Shown here one piece after another: positions 18,445 to 26,151 of a stretch of DNA of 64,000 bases. The notes below the pieces were generated by a model that was not told the origin of the DNA, did no database searches, and worked only from the letters and a program-made list of their open reading frames with translations. Origin of the DNA: Pleionea sp. CnH1-48 (GTDB lineage Bacteria > Pseudomonadota > Gammaproteobacteria > Enterobacterales > Kangiellaceae); assembly GCF_024124665.1 (NCBI RefSeq), contig NZ_JAMXSB010000005.1:124001-188000 (forward strand), given 5' to 3'. Position 1 is the stretch's first letter. The number at the start of each line of letters is the position of its first letter. The position numbers and the translations under genes were made by a program.

Positions 18445-19416
18445 CTATAAACTAAAAGCAATGCCAATAAATAAAGCCATTCCCACGTAGTTATTGTTTA
18501 AAAACGCTTTAAAACACTGCTCTGGTTTACGCTTACGTGCAATCCAGAACTGATAGGCGATCAACCCGGTGGCTACCCCCCAACCGAGATAATAAGGCCA
18601 CCCCATTTCAAAGCGATGACCAATCAGCAACATACCAAACAGGAAAAAAGCCTGAATAATAGCTGTGATGGCCAAATCGGCGTCACCAAATAATATAGCG
18701 GTGGATTTGACGCCAATCTTCAGGTCATATTTACGATCCACCATCCCATATAAAGTATCGTAAGCCAGCACCCACAGCAAGGTCGCAATGTATAAAAGCC
18801 AGGCTTCTGCTGCAATCTCCTGATTAACGGCAGCAAATGCCATGGGAATAGACCACGCGAAAGCCGCACCAAGTACAACCTGAGGGAAATAGGTGTAGCG
18901 CTTCATAAAAGGGTAAGTGGCCGCCAGAGCTACGGCGGCAAAAGACAAATAGATAGTAAACGGATTAAGAAACAGTACCAGAACAAAAGCGATAGATACC
19001 AATACCACAAATAATATAAGGGCTTCTTTTTCTGATATGTCTCGCCTTGCCAATGGTCTGTTTTCAGTACGCTTAACATGAGCATCGATATTTCTATCGG
19101 CATAATCATTAATCACGCATCCTGCTGAACGCATTAAAAACACGCCACAAGCAAAAATAATCAGCAGCTTTGCCTCCGGAAAACCCGCTGACGCCAGCCA
19201 CAGAGCCCATAAGGTTGGCCACAACAATAAATAAGTGCCAATGGGTCTATCCATACGCATAAGTTGCGCATACAGCGCTAACTTATGGCGCGTCTTTTTT
19301 GGCAGACTACGCTTATAAATACGCTCAAAAGGTAACCACAACAAACTCCAGAAGCGGTTCCATATTAATGCCATTTGTTGCGAAACTTTTTCCAGACTTG
19401 CTAGCGCTTTATTCAT
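18445..19416 (-). CDS. ubiA: UbiA, 4-hydroxybenzoate octaprenyltransferase
   Basis: 323 aa with about eight to nine membrane helices. Both prenyl-diphosphate/Mg motifs are present: NDYADRNID at 103-111 and YDTLYGMVD at 219-227. It attaches the polyprenyl tail to 4-hydroxybenzoate in the inner membrane. The protein has a ~40-residue N-terminal extension relative to E. coli UbiA. It overlaps ubiC by 8 bp. Confidence 0.96.
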   Translation of the reverse strand: MNKALASLEKVSQQMALIWNRFWSLLWLPFERIYKRSLPKKTRHKLALYAQLMRMDRPIGTYLLLWPTLWALWLASAGFPEAKLLIIFACGVFLMRSAGCVINDYADRNIDAHVKRTENRPLARRDISEKEALILFVVLVSIAFVLVLFLNPFTIYLSFAAVALAATYPFMKRYTYFPQVVLGAAFAWSIPMAFAAVNQEIAAEAWLLYIATLLWVLAYDTLYGMVDRKYDLKIGVKSTAILFGDADLAITAIIQAFFLFGMLLIGHRFEMGWPYYLGWGVATGLIAYQFWIARKRKPEQCFKAFLNNNYVGMALFIGIAFSL

Positions 19417-19882
19417 ACACAGGATTATCCGGCAAGAAGATTTCAGATACGAGAAGCTGACCTGATGGCATATTGAACAGTGACCGCCGTTGCCATAACC
19501 GCTGGTTAGCCTCTTCTTGTTTTACAGGGTTGTATTGAGTCACCTCAAGATTCATAGCTACCCGAACAGCGTTCAGTCGATTAAATAGAGTAGGTCCTAG
19601 CGGTTGCTCTTTTAATAAACGCAATCGTCCAGCGGCTCCTTTTAAGGTTGAAAGTGGAACAACCGTTCTGGCCCAGACCCATCTGTGGCCCGCGGGATTC
19701 ATCAATTCGACCTCTCTAATCAACGCCCATTCGCGCGCAGGTAAGTCTAACCATTCGCGCTCGCGTCTTTGTACTGAGGCCATTCTCTGGCGGCACAATT
19801 TCACCTGAATTGGAGCTCCACATTCATGCTCCATCAAAGCAGTAAGTGAGCCAGGCTCAGTAAGCCAATCATGACGTGACAT
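19409..19882 (-). CDS. ubiC: UbiC, chorismate pyruvate-lyase
   Basis: 157 aa. Visible family features are WLTEPGSLTALM near the start, REWALIREVEL, WVWARTVVP, LGPTLF and the C-terminal RRSLF segment that lines the active site. The enzyme turns chorismate into 4-hydroxybenzoate and pyruvate, supplying the UbiA substrate. It is the first gene of ubiC-ubiA and divergent from the rubredoxin gene. Confidence 0.94.
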   Translation of the reverse strand: MSRHDWLTEPGSLTALMEHECGAPIQVKLCRQRMASVQRREREWLDLPAREWALIREVELMNPAGHRWVWARTVVPLSTLKGAAGRLRLLKEQPLGPTLFNRLNAVRVAMNLEVTQYNPVKQEEANQRLWQRRSLFNMPSGQLLVSEIFLPDNPVYE

Positions 19883-20003
19883 AAAATCTTTTACAACTAT
19901 TCAATTGAGTTCAAACTCCCAAAAATTACTGCGATTGTATCTCGAAATAACTACCAACGTCATGTTAAGGTTCGCACTCGATTGTAATTAAGAGAATGAT
20001 TTC

Positions 20004-20183
20004 ATGAGTGATGTACCTTATCAAAAATGGCAATGCCTTGTCTGCGGCCTGATTTATGACGAAGCTGAAGGCTGGCCAGAAGACAATATACCCGCGGGAA
20101 CCCGTTGGGCCGATGTTCCAGATGACTGGATCTGCCCAGATTGCGGTGTAGGTAAAGAAGACTTCGAGCTACTGGATGAGTAA
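20004..20183 (+). CDS. rubA: Rubredoxin
   Basis: 59 aa. The two iron-binding knuckles are CLVCG at 11-15 and CPDCG at 44-48, with the conserved YDEAEGWPEDNI and WADVPDDW between them, a full-length classical rubredoxin. It carries single electrons from a flavoprotein reductase to cytosolic oxidases or hydroxylases. Its place beside ubiC and ubiA resembles Pseudomonas, where rubredoxins lie near the same genes. No alkane hydroxylase is in the window. Confidence 0.96.
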   Translation: MSDVPYQKWQCLVCGLIYDEAEGWPEDNIPAGTRWADVPDDWICPDCGVGKEDFELLDE

Positions 20184-20346
20184 TCGAGTAGCCAGAGCCC
20201 ATTGAACCAGTATGCACAAGCAATAATCCCTATTGCTCTGTCGATGGGCAACTCCTATTTTCTAACAAACTTTCTCACATCTCTCTTAAATCCAGCCAAG
20301 GTCTATACTTATTAAATAGGGTATGACTATCGAGATGGGAAAAGAG

Positions 20347-20763
20347 ATGAAAACCTCAATTAAGACAATTTTTCGCGGATTAATGGCCGCCTTATTACTG
20401 GCCTGCTCGTCTTTCACTTATGCAGAGGAAGCCGTAGCTGAGGTTATGTATTATGATCTGGACCCGAATGTCATCACCAACTATCAAAAGCCCCCAGCCA
20501 GACGACTTGGCTTTATCACTATCGATGTACAGTTTCAGGTGACTGGGGTCGATAATCTCGATTTGCTGGATTATCACAAACCCCTGATAGAAGACACTTT
20601 GATTGATGTGATGAATCGGCAGGACGAAGAAACCATCAAAAGCATCGATAAACGCGACGCCATTCGAGAACAGATTAAAGAGCAGTTATCCGCTTTGCTT
20701 AAGGAAGAAACAGGAAAAACTGTTATCGACGATGTTTTATTCACAAAGTTTATTTATCAATAA
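20347..20763 (+). CDS. FliL-like exported protein
   Basis: 138 aa from ATG 20347. A cleavable signal (~1-24, ending TYAEE) leads into a domain shaped like FliL: a first strand FITIDVQFQV, then YHKPLIEDTLIDVMNRQDEETIKS, the RDAIREQIKEQL helix and the TGKTVIDDVLFTKFIYQ ending. FliL-like stand-alone proteins occur outside flagellar loci, and their role is unclear. An LLLAC stretch in the signal might also be a weak lipobox. In-frame starts at 20323 and 20335 exist but are poorly spaced from any ribosome site. Confidence 0.75.
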   Translation: MKTSIKTIFRGLMAALLLACSSFTYAEEAVAEVMYYDLDPNVITNYQKPPARRLGFITIDVQFQVTGVDNLDLLDYHKPLIEDTLIDVMNRQDEETIKSIDKRDAIREQIKEQLSALLKEETGKTVIDDVLFTKFIYQ

Positions 20764-20796
20764 TGGCTGCCTTAACAGGCAACCATTATTGATAAA
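20753..20796. terminator. Very long hairpin between convergent fliL-like gene and glpE
   Basis: A 20-bp stem with one mismatch (20753-20772 with 20777-20796) and a 4-nt loop. The left arm includes the end and stop codon of the FliL-like gene. No T run follows on the plus strand, so it may act as a bidirectional block or mRNA stabiliser. Confidence 0.65.
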
Positions 20797-20802
20797 CGGG
20801 GC

Positions 20803-21117
20803 CTAGGACACGCTGGGGTACTGCAACTTCCAGGCTTCAAAGCCACCATCCATACTATAAACTTCATCAAATCCCTGACCCGCTAAAAACTGAGCAGCGG
20901 GCTGGCTGGAATTGCCATGATAGCAAACCACCACCAGAGGCAGGGATTTATCACTTTGCTCAATATAGTTTCCTAGGTTATCGTTAGTCACATGTTGAGC
21001 ACCTTCAATGTGCCCCATTTGAAACGAGTTAACATCACGAATATCCGCAATATTAATCGCTCCCTGCTCCATCATCTGATGCACTTCACTAATCGAAATA
21101 CGCTTAAACAAACTCAC
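20803..21117 (-). CDS. glpE: GlpE, single-domain thiosulfate sulfurtransferase (rhodanese)
   Basis: 104 aa rhodanese domain. The catalytic loop is CYHGNSSQ, with the same six residues as E. coli GlpE. ADIRDVNSFQMGHIEGAQH near the start and SMDGGFEAW at the end are also family hallmarks. The start is GTG 21117, just after GAGAGG. It is the last gene of kbl-tdh-elaA-glpE, 6 bp from elaA. Confidence 0.92.
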   Translation of the reverse strand: MSLFKRISISEVHQMMEQGAINIADIRDVNSFQMGHIEGAQHVTNDNLGNYIEQSDKSLPLVVVCYHGNSSQPAAQFLAGQGFDEVYSMDGGFEAWKLQYPSVS

Positions 21118-21123
21118 ACCTCT

Positions 21124-21597
21124 CTATTGGCTCGAACGAGCATCCCGTAACATGAGAATATGCTCAATGCCTTCATCGTCGTAAGGCTCAGAGCACTGAG
21201 TGAACCCAAAACTTTCGTAAAAACGCTCAAGATAAGTCTGAGCACCTATTTGCGTCTGCTGCTCAGGATAATGCTCATCCAGATAATTCATCGCCTCGGA
21301 CATTAACTGCCTGCCCAATCCAAAGCGACGATATTCAGCGTGAGTACAAACCCGACCAACCGAACAGCGCCCTTCGTAAGCTTCATAACTAGGAAAAAGT
21401 CTCAGAGTCGCCACTAATGTTTGATCGACCCACCCCATCAGATGCAAAGCCTCCTGATCGTGGCCATCAATATCAGGGTAAAAACACTTTTGCTCAAGAA
21501 TAAACACATCCTGACGTAACTGCATGATCTGGGCGACCTCAAGGCCACTCAACTGCTCAAAAGACTTCCATTGCCAATCAATCTTAAGTTCACTCAA
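21124..21597 (-). CDS. elaA: ElaA-like GNAT N-acetyltransferase
   Basis: 157 aa. LRQDVFILEQKCFYPDIDGHDQEA is the ElaA hallmark. GRVCTHAEYRRFGLGRQLM gives the acetyl-CoA-binding segment, and YLERFYESFGF is near the end. The substrate is not known. I chose TTG 21597 because GGGAG, inside the last codons of tdh, lies 8 nt upstream and the start is 2 nt after the tdh stop. An earlier in-frame TTG at 21612 is less well placed. Confidence 0.85.
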   Translation of the reverse strand: MSELKIDWQWKSFEQLSGLEVAQIMQLRQDVFILEQKCFYPDIDGHDQEALHLMGWVDQTLVATLRLFPSYEAYEGRCSVGRVCTHAEYRRFGLGRQLMSEAMNYLDEHYPEQQTQIGAQTYLERFYESFGFTQCSEPYDDEGIEHILMLRDARSSQ

Positions 21598-21599
21598 AG

Positions 21600-22628
21600 T
21601 TACGACTCCCAATTCAGAATCACTTTGCCTGATTGTCCCGAGCCCATGATGTCAAACCCTTTCTGGAAATCATCAATAGCATATTGGTGGGTAATAATCG
21701 GTGATATATCCAGGCCTGACTGCAACATACTGACCATCTTGTACCAGGTCTCATACATTTCGCGCCCGTAGATCCCCTTAATAACCAACCCTTTAAAAAT
21801 CACCTGATTCCAGTCGATGCCTGTTTCACTGGGTGGAATACCTAACATAGCAATCTTGCCGCCGTGGTTCATGGACTCCAACATATCGCGAAAAGCAGAG
21901 GGAACACCGGACATTTCCAGGCCTACATCAAAGCCTTCGGTCATCCCCAGATCCTGCATCACATCATCGAGCTTTTCGTTAGCCACATTAACCGCTCGAG
22001 TCGCGCCCATCTTGCGGGCCAGCTCCAGTCGATATTCATTCACATCAGTAATCACCACATGACGAGCGCCCACATGACGGCAGATAGCAACCGCCATAAT
22101 ACCAATAGGGCCCGCGCCAGTGATCAGCACATCTTCGCCAACGAGGTCAAAAGAGAGTGCCGTATGAACCGCATTACCAAAAGGGTCGAAAATAGAAGCC
22201 AGCTCATCACTGATGTCATCCGGGATTCTAAAGGCATTAGAAGCCGGAATCACCAGATACTCCGCAAAAGCGCCAGCACGGTTTACCCCAACCCCGTAGG
22301 TGTTGCGGCACAGGTGACGTCGTCCAGCACGACAATTTCGGCAATGGCCACACGTAATATGCCCTTCACCAGACACTCTATCCCCTAGAGTGAAGCCTTT
22401 CACTTCCTGTCCGATCTCAACCACTTCGCCGACAAACTCATGACCAACGGTCATGGGCACTGGGATAGTATTTTGTGACCACTCATCCCAATTAAAAATA
22501 TGCATGTCGGTGCCGCAGATAGCGGTTTTCTTTATTTTGATCATCACATCATTGTGCCCAAGCTCAGGCTTGGGTTGATCAACCATCCAGATACCGGGTT
22601 CTGCTTTTGCTTTTGACAGTGTTTTCAT
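21600..22628 (-). CDS. tdh: L-threonine 3-dehydrogenase
   Basis: 342 aa zinc-dependent medium-chain dehydrogenase. The catalytic zinc cysteine is C38 in [15 protein letters not shown], with GHEFVGEV following. The structural zinc cysteines are in [15 protein letters not shown], and the NAD fold has GAGPIGIMA. It oxidises threonine to 2-amino-3-ketobutyrate, which Kbl then cleaves to glycine and acetyl-CoA. It lies downstream of kbl on the same strand. Confidence 0.97.
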   Translation of the reverse strand: MKTLSKAKAEPGIWMVDQPKPELGHNDVMIKIKKTAICGTDMHIFNWDEWSQNTIPVPMTVGHEFVGEVVEIGQEVKGFTLGDRVSGEGHITCGHCRNCRAGRRHLCRNTYGVGVNRAGAFAEYLVIPASNAFRIPDDISDELASIFDPFGNAVHTALSFDLVGEDVLITGAGPIGIMAVAICRHVGARHVVITDVNEYRLELARKMGATRAVNVANEKLDDVMQDLGMTEGFDVGLEMSGVPSAFRDMLESMNHGGKIAMLGIPPSETGIDWNQVIFKGLVIKGIYGREMYETWYKMVSMLQSGLDISPIITHQYAIDDFQKGFDIMGSGQSGKVILNWES

Positions 22629-22662
22629 GATTTACATCTACCTGAAAATATCAATGGCCAGA

Positions 22663-22690
22663 GCTGAGGCTTGCGATTGGTCGCCTCAGC
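22663..22690. other. Hairpin in the kbl-tdh gap
   Basis: A perfect 8-bp GC-rich stem (22663-22670 with 22683-22690) with a 12-nt loop in the 72-bp gap between kbl and tdh. No T run follows on the minus strand. It may protect the kbl message or attenuate tdh. Confidence 0.5.
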
Positions 22691-22700
22691 AATCTAACGA

Positions 22701-23897
22701 TTAGTCGATAATGCCTAACTCTTTGCCCACTTTTTCGAAAGCCGCAACCGCTCTATCAATATGCTCGATGTCATGAGCCGCTGACATTTGAGTTCGAATA
22801 CGCGCCTTACCTCGTGGCACCACAGGAAAAGAGAAACCGACCACATAAATGCCTTGCTCTAACATTTTATCAGCAAAGGACTTGGCCAGTGCCGCATCGC
22901 CAATCATCACAGGAATAATAGGATGCTCACCCGGTAACAATTCAAACCCGAGTGCGCTCATTTTTTCGCGGAAATACAGAGCATTTTGACGCAACTTATC
23001 GCGCAACTCATTGCCACTTTCCAGCATATCCAGCACTTTAATAGACGCCTCAGCAATCACTGGTGCCAAAGTATTTGAAAACAAGTAAGGGCGAGAACGC
23101 TGACGCAACCACTCAACGATTTCTTTGCGTGCAGAAGTATAACCACCAGAAGCGCCGCCTAAGGCCTTGCCCAGAGTACCTGTGATGATATCTACGCGCC
23201 CCATGACTTCACAGTACTCGTGAGTACCGCGGCCATTTTCGCCGATAAACCCAACCGCATGAGAGTCATCGACCATCACCATGGCGCCATATTGGTCAGC
23301 CAGATCACATACTCGTTTTAGATCAGCGATATAGCCATCCATCGAAAATACGCCGTCGGTCGCAATCAGTTTGTAGCGAGCGCCATCTGCATCAGCTTGC
23401 TTAAGTTGCGCTTCCAGATCAGACATATCATTGTTGCGATATCGATAACGTTTAGCCTTACACAAACGCACACCATCAATAATTGAGGCATGGTTTAACT
23501 CGTCAGAAATCACCGCATCCTCTGCTGTTAGCAGGGTTTCAAACAAGCCGCCGTTGGCATCAAAGCAAGAAGAATACAAAATAGTATCTTCCATACCCAA
23601 AAATTTGCTAATGCGCTGCTCGAGGGTTTTATGAACGGCTTGAGTACCACAGATAAAACGCACCGACGCCATACCATAGCCCCACTTCTCCAGCCCTACG
23701 CGGCCAGCTTCGATAAGGTCGGGGTGATTGGCTAATCCTAAATAGTTGTTTGCACAAAAATTGAGTACATTTTCACCAGTTGTTACATGAATGTCCGCTT
23801 GCTGCTGAGAGTCAATGATGCGTTCGTCTTTGTATAGTCCAGTGTCATGTAATTCATTAATCTGTTGAGATAGATGTTGTAAGAATGCTTTGGTCAT
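22701..23897 (-). CDS. kbl: 2-amino-3-ketobutyrate CoA ligase (glycine C-acetyltransferase)
   Basis: 398 aa alpha-oxoamine synthase. The PLP lysine is K244 in [14 protein letters not shown], and DDSHAVGF gives the cofactor aspartate/histidine. Length and motifs match E. coli Kbl. It forms glycine and acetyl-CoA from 2-amino-3-ketobutyrate and CoA. It heads the kbl-tdh-elaA-glpE group. The 253 bp upstream hold no other gene that I can support. Confidence 0.97.
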   Translation of the reverse strand: MTKAFLQHLSQQINELHDTGLYKDERIIDSQQQADIHVTTGENVLNFCANNYLGLANHPDLIEAGRVGLEKWGYGMASVRFICGTQAVHKTLEQRISKFLGMEDTILYSSCFDANGGLFETLLTAEDAVISDELNHASIIDGVRLCKAKRYRYRNNDMSDLEAQLKQADADGARYKLIATDGVFSMDGYIADLKRVCDLADQYGAMVMVDDSHAVGFIGENGRGTHEYCEVMGRVDIITGTLGKALGGASGGYTSARKEIVEWLRQRSRPYLFSNTLAPVIAEASIKVLDMLESGNELRDKLRQNALYFREKMSALGFELLPGEHPIIPVMIGDAALAKSFADKMLEQGIYVVGFSFPVVPRGKARIRTQMSAAHDIEHIDRAVAAFEKVGKELGIID

Positions 23898-24156
23898 AGC
23901 TGATTGCCTCTATATCAAGTTGCGGCGATTGTACCATATTCCTTTTGAGTTTCCTCTCAGACCACTCACAGGTCATGATAAGGTCTATTGCGCTTTGGCA
24001 GGGTGTCTCAGTAGTGGACAAAATGGCATCAATTGAGACAAAAACACCGTCGTTTGATGACTCAAAATCAATCACGAGCAACAAAGAGCGACACCACTTT
24101 AGCGGATTGAACAGGCTTGGCTATAATTTAGCAACTAGAAAACAAATGCTGTGCCT

Positions 24157-25470
24157 ATGGACGCTGTCGCCCCCTACTACTTAATTATTATAGAGCTATT
24201 CATACTGGCTTTTATCGCTATGATTGTCGGCTTGGTGCTCTATGCCAAAAAACTCAAGAGCTATCGCAAGAAAAACACCTCACTAAGACGCCAAATTAAA
24301 AAACTACAGCAACAGCAGCCCAAATCAGCAACGGTTAAACCCGCCAAAGTCGACGAGAAAAAAGTGCTCACCCGCTGGTTACACAAACAGGCTCAAAACG
24401 CAGAAGACTACTTATCAAAAGAATATCCAGAGGCAAACATCAAAATTCTGGACAAGGATCAGGAACTCACACAAAACCTGATCATATTGCAATACATAGT
24501 GCTCAATGCTCACCATGACCAACTTAAGAACACTCACTCCTGGTCACAGACAACACGCAATATTGGCGAAAAGCTAACGGATCTGCTTGACGAAAGCAGT
24601 CAATCGGCCACAGAAACAACGACGCGACACTATGAAAGACTGTATAAAGATCTGACCAAAACACTCGATAAATCTCGTTCATTATTTTCAGATTTATCCA
24701 ATGCTTTAACAGAAAAGCTCGAAGCTAATGATGTGATGCACACTCATCTGAGAGATGTGAATGAAAGCCTGAACAGCCTGCTTAATCTATGCCAACTAGA
24801 AGATGAAGCTGCAGAGCAACAACTCAACAGCGAAGTAAAAGAAATAAACACCACTTATCAACAGGGAATGGAGCTTATCGATAAATTAGAAAACAGCCAA
24901 AACAACACTCAAAGCTTGCTTGATATCCTTCAGCAGCATCTGGAACTACTTGATAAAAACTCACTAAACATTGAAGACGGCGAAACACTGTCGCGAGAAG
25001 ATGCTTTATCTCACAATCAGGGGTACAAGGAAAAACTGACCGACTCAAATCAGCACAGTGAACAACTTGCTCAAGCACTCAACCAGGCCAAACAGCTGTT
25101 AAACGACTTTATTGTTAGAACCAAAAAATATCAGGATCAAGCAACCCGGCTATCTATTCTGGATGAACGAGAAAAGCAAATTCAATTAGAAAGCCAGCAA
25201 GCTCAACAACAGCTAGCAGAACAGCTCAAGATGAACCAAATCCAATGGCTGCTCGTAGAGTCCTTTAAGCAACGATTTATCGATGGCGATGATAACGATA
25301 CCACACAATCCAAAGCAGAACTCAGCCAACAGATCTACGACATAAAAACAGAAATAACAGAGCTAGCAAGTGACAGTTCAGAGAAAGAAAGATTAGAAGA
25401 ATTAAAACAGGAACAAATAAATTTAGAGGGGCAACTAGCAGAGCTAGCTGGCCTCTCCATTGAATCGTAA
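24157..25470 (+). CDS. Membrane-anchored coiled-coil protein of unknown function
   Basis: About 437 aa. A single N-terminal membrane helix (~8-32) is followed by a basic linker and about 380 residues that are strongly Gln/Glu/Lys/Leu-rich with heptad character, ending in an acidic tail. I know no named family for it. By shape it could be a cytoplasmic rod tethered to the inner membrane, like RmuC, EzrA-like or chemoreceptor-type scaffolds, but no motif of those was seen. ATG 24157 is preferred to GTG 24151. A TATAAT lies at 24122-24127. Confidence 0.65.
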   Translation: MDAVAPYYLIIIELFILAFIAMIVGLVLYAKKLKSYRKKNTSLRRQIKKLQQQQPKSATVKPAKVDEKKVLTRWLHKQAQNAEDYLSKEYPEANIKILDKDQELTQNLIILQYIVLNAHHDQLKNTHSWSQTTRNIGEKLTDLLDESSQSATETTTRHYERLYKDLTKTLDKSRSLFSDLSNALTEKLEANDVMHTHLRDVNESLNSLLNLCQLEDEAAEQQLNSEVKEINTTYQQGMELIDKLENSQNNTQSLLDILQQHLELLDKNSLNIEDGETLSREDALSHNQGYKEKLTDSNQHSEQLAQALNQAKQLLNDFIVRTKKYQDQATRLSILDEREKQIQLESQQAQQQLAEQLKMNQIQWLLVESFKQRFIDGDDNDTTQSKAELSQQIYDIKTEITELASDSSEKERLEELKQEQINLEGQLAELAGLSIES

Positions 25471-25489
25471 TTAACTCGTCTTTCGGGCC

Positions 25490-25873
25490 TTAGTTAATAT
25501 CATAAATCTCGCGGCCAAAAGGGGTAAACGCCAATTTCATCATCTTGAAGTGCTGAAGCCCAAATGGAATCCCGATAATCGAAATGCATAATACAATCCC
25601 CCACACCAAATGATTGAGCATAATCCAAATACCACCAAAGATTAGCCAAATGATGTTAGCCAAAAGGTTGAGGGTTTCGTTGACTTCATAATGAGGCTTG
25701 GGCCGAGTATCGCTGCCAAAAGGAAATAACGAAAAAATTGCCAGCTTAAAGCACTGAAACCCTAACGGAATACCGATAATACTCAAACAAAATACGATTC
25801 CACCGGTCAGGTAACCCAAAAATACAAAAAAGCCACCCAGGATAATCCATAAAATATTCATCAAAAGACTCAT
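25490..25873 (-). CDS. yccF: YccF-family inner membrane protein
   Basis: 127 aa. It contains two near-copies of the YccF repeat: NILWIILGGFFVFLGYLTGGIVFCLSIIGIPLGFQCFKLA and then NIIWLIFGGIWIMLNHLVWGIVLCISIIGIPFGLQHFKM, each followed by a PFG turn. About four membrane segments. The function of YccF is unknown. The start is ATG 25873 with GAGGA upstream. It is convergent with the coiled-coil gene. Confidence 0.88.
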   Translation of the reverse strand: MSLLMNILWIILGGFFVFLGYLTGGIVFCLSIIGIPLGFQCFKLAIFSLFPFGSDTRPKPHYEVNETLNLLANIIWLIFGGIWIMLNHLVWGIVLCISIIGIPFGLQHFKMMKLAFTPFGREIYDIN

Positions 25874-26011
25874 TGAGATCCTCACGTTATATCACAGTCC
25901 CTATAAAAACAAACAAATTACGTGCCAACATACAACCTATTGTTTTATAATGACTTTTAATCTTTAGTTATCATGCATCTGAAGCAATTAGCTAAAATTT
26001 TACTAAAATTC

Positions 26012-26046
26012 GTTGAATTCAACCAATATAACTTCAATCGATTGAA
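26012..26046. promoter_or_regulatory. Pair of perfect palindromes upstream of the 7TM-DISM gene
   Basis: GTTGAATTCAAC (26012-26023) and TTCAATCGATTGAA (26033-26046) are perfect palindromes sharing a TTGAA/TTCAA core. They lie 106-140 bp before the start codon. They could be operators or unrelated AT-rich symmetry. Confidence 0.35.
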
Positions 26047-26151
26047 TCGAGCTCTTGCTCAGAACTTGCAAATCGAGGCACGTCTGACTTATAGCTTCGC
26101 TATACTAATGAGAGCAGCTCCAAGCGAATAAAAGGTTCCTGAGAATATTCA

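Noticed and set aside
23945-24184. Plus-strand 79-codon frame between kbl and the coiled-coil gene
   Set aside because: No ribosome site, no family resemblance, and it overlaps the likely promoter of the next gene.
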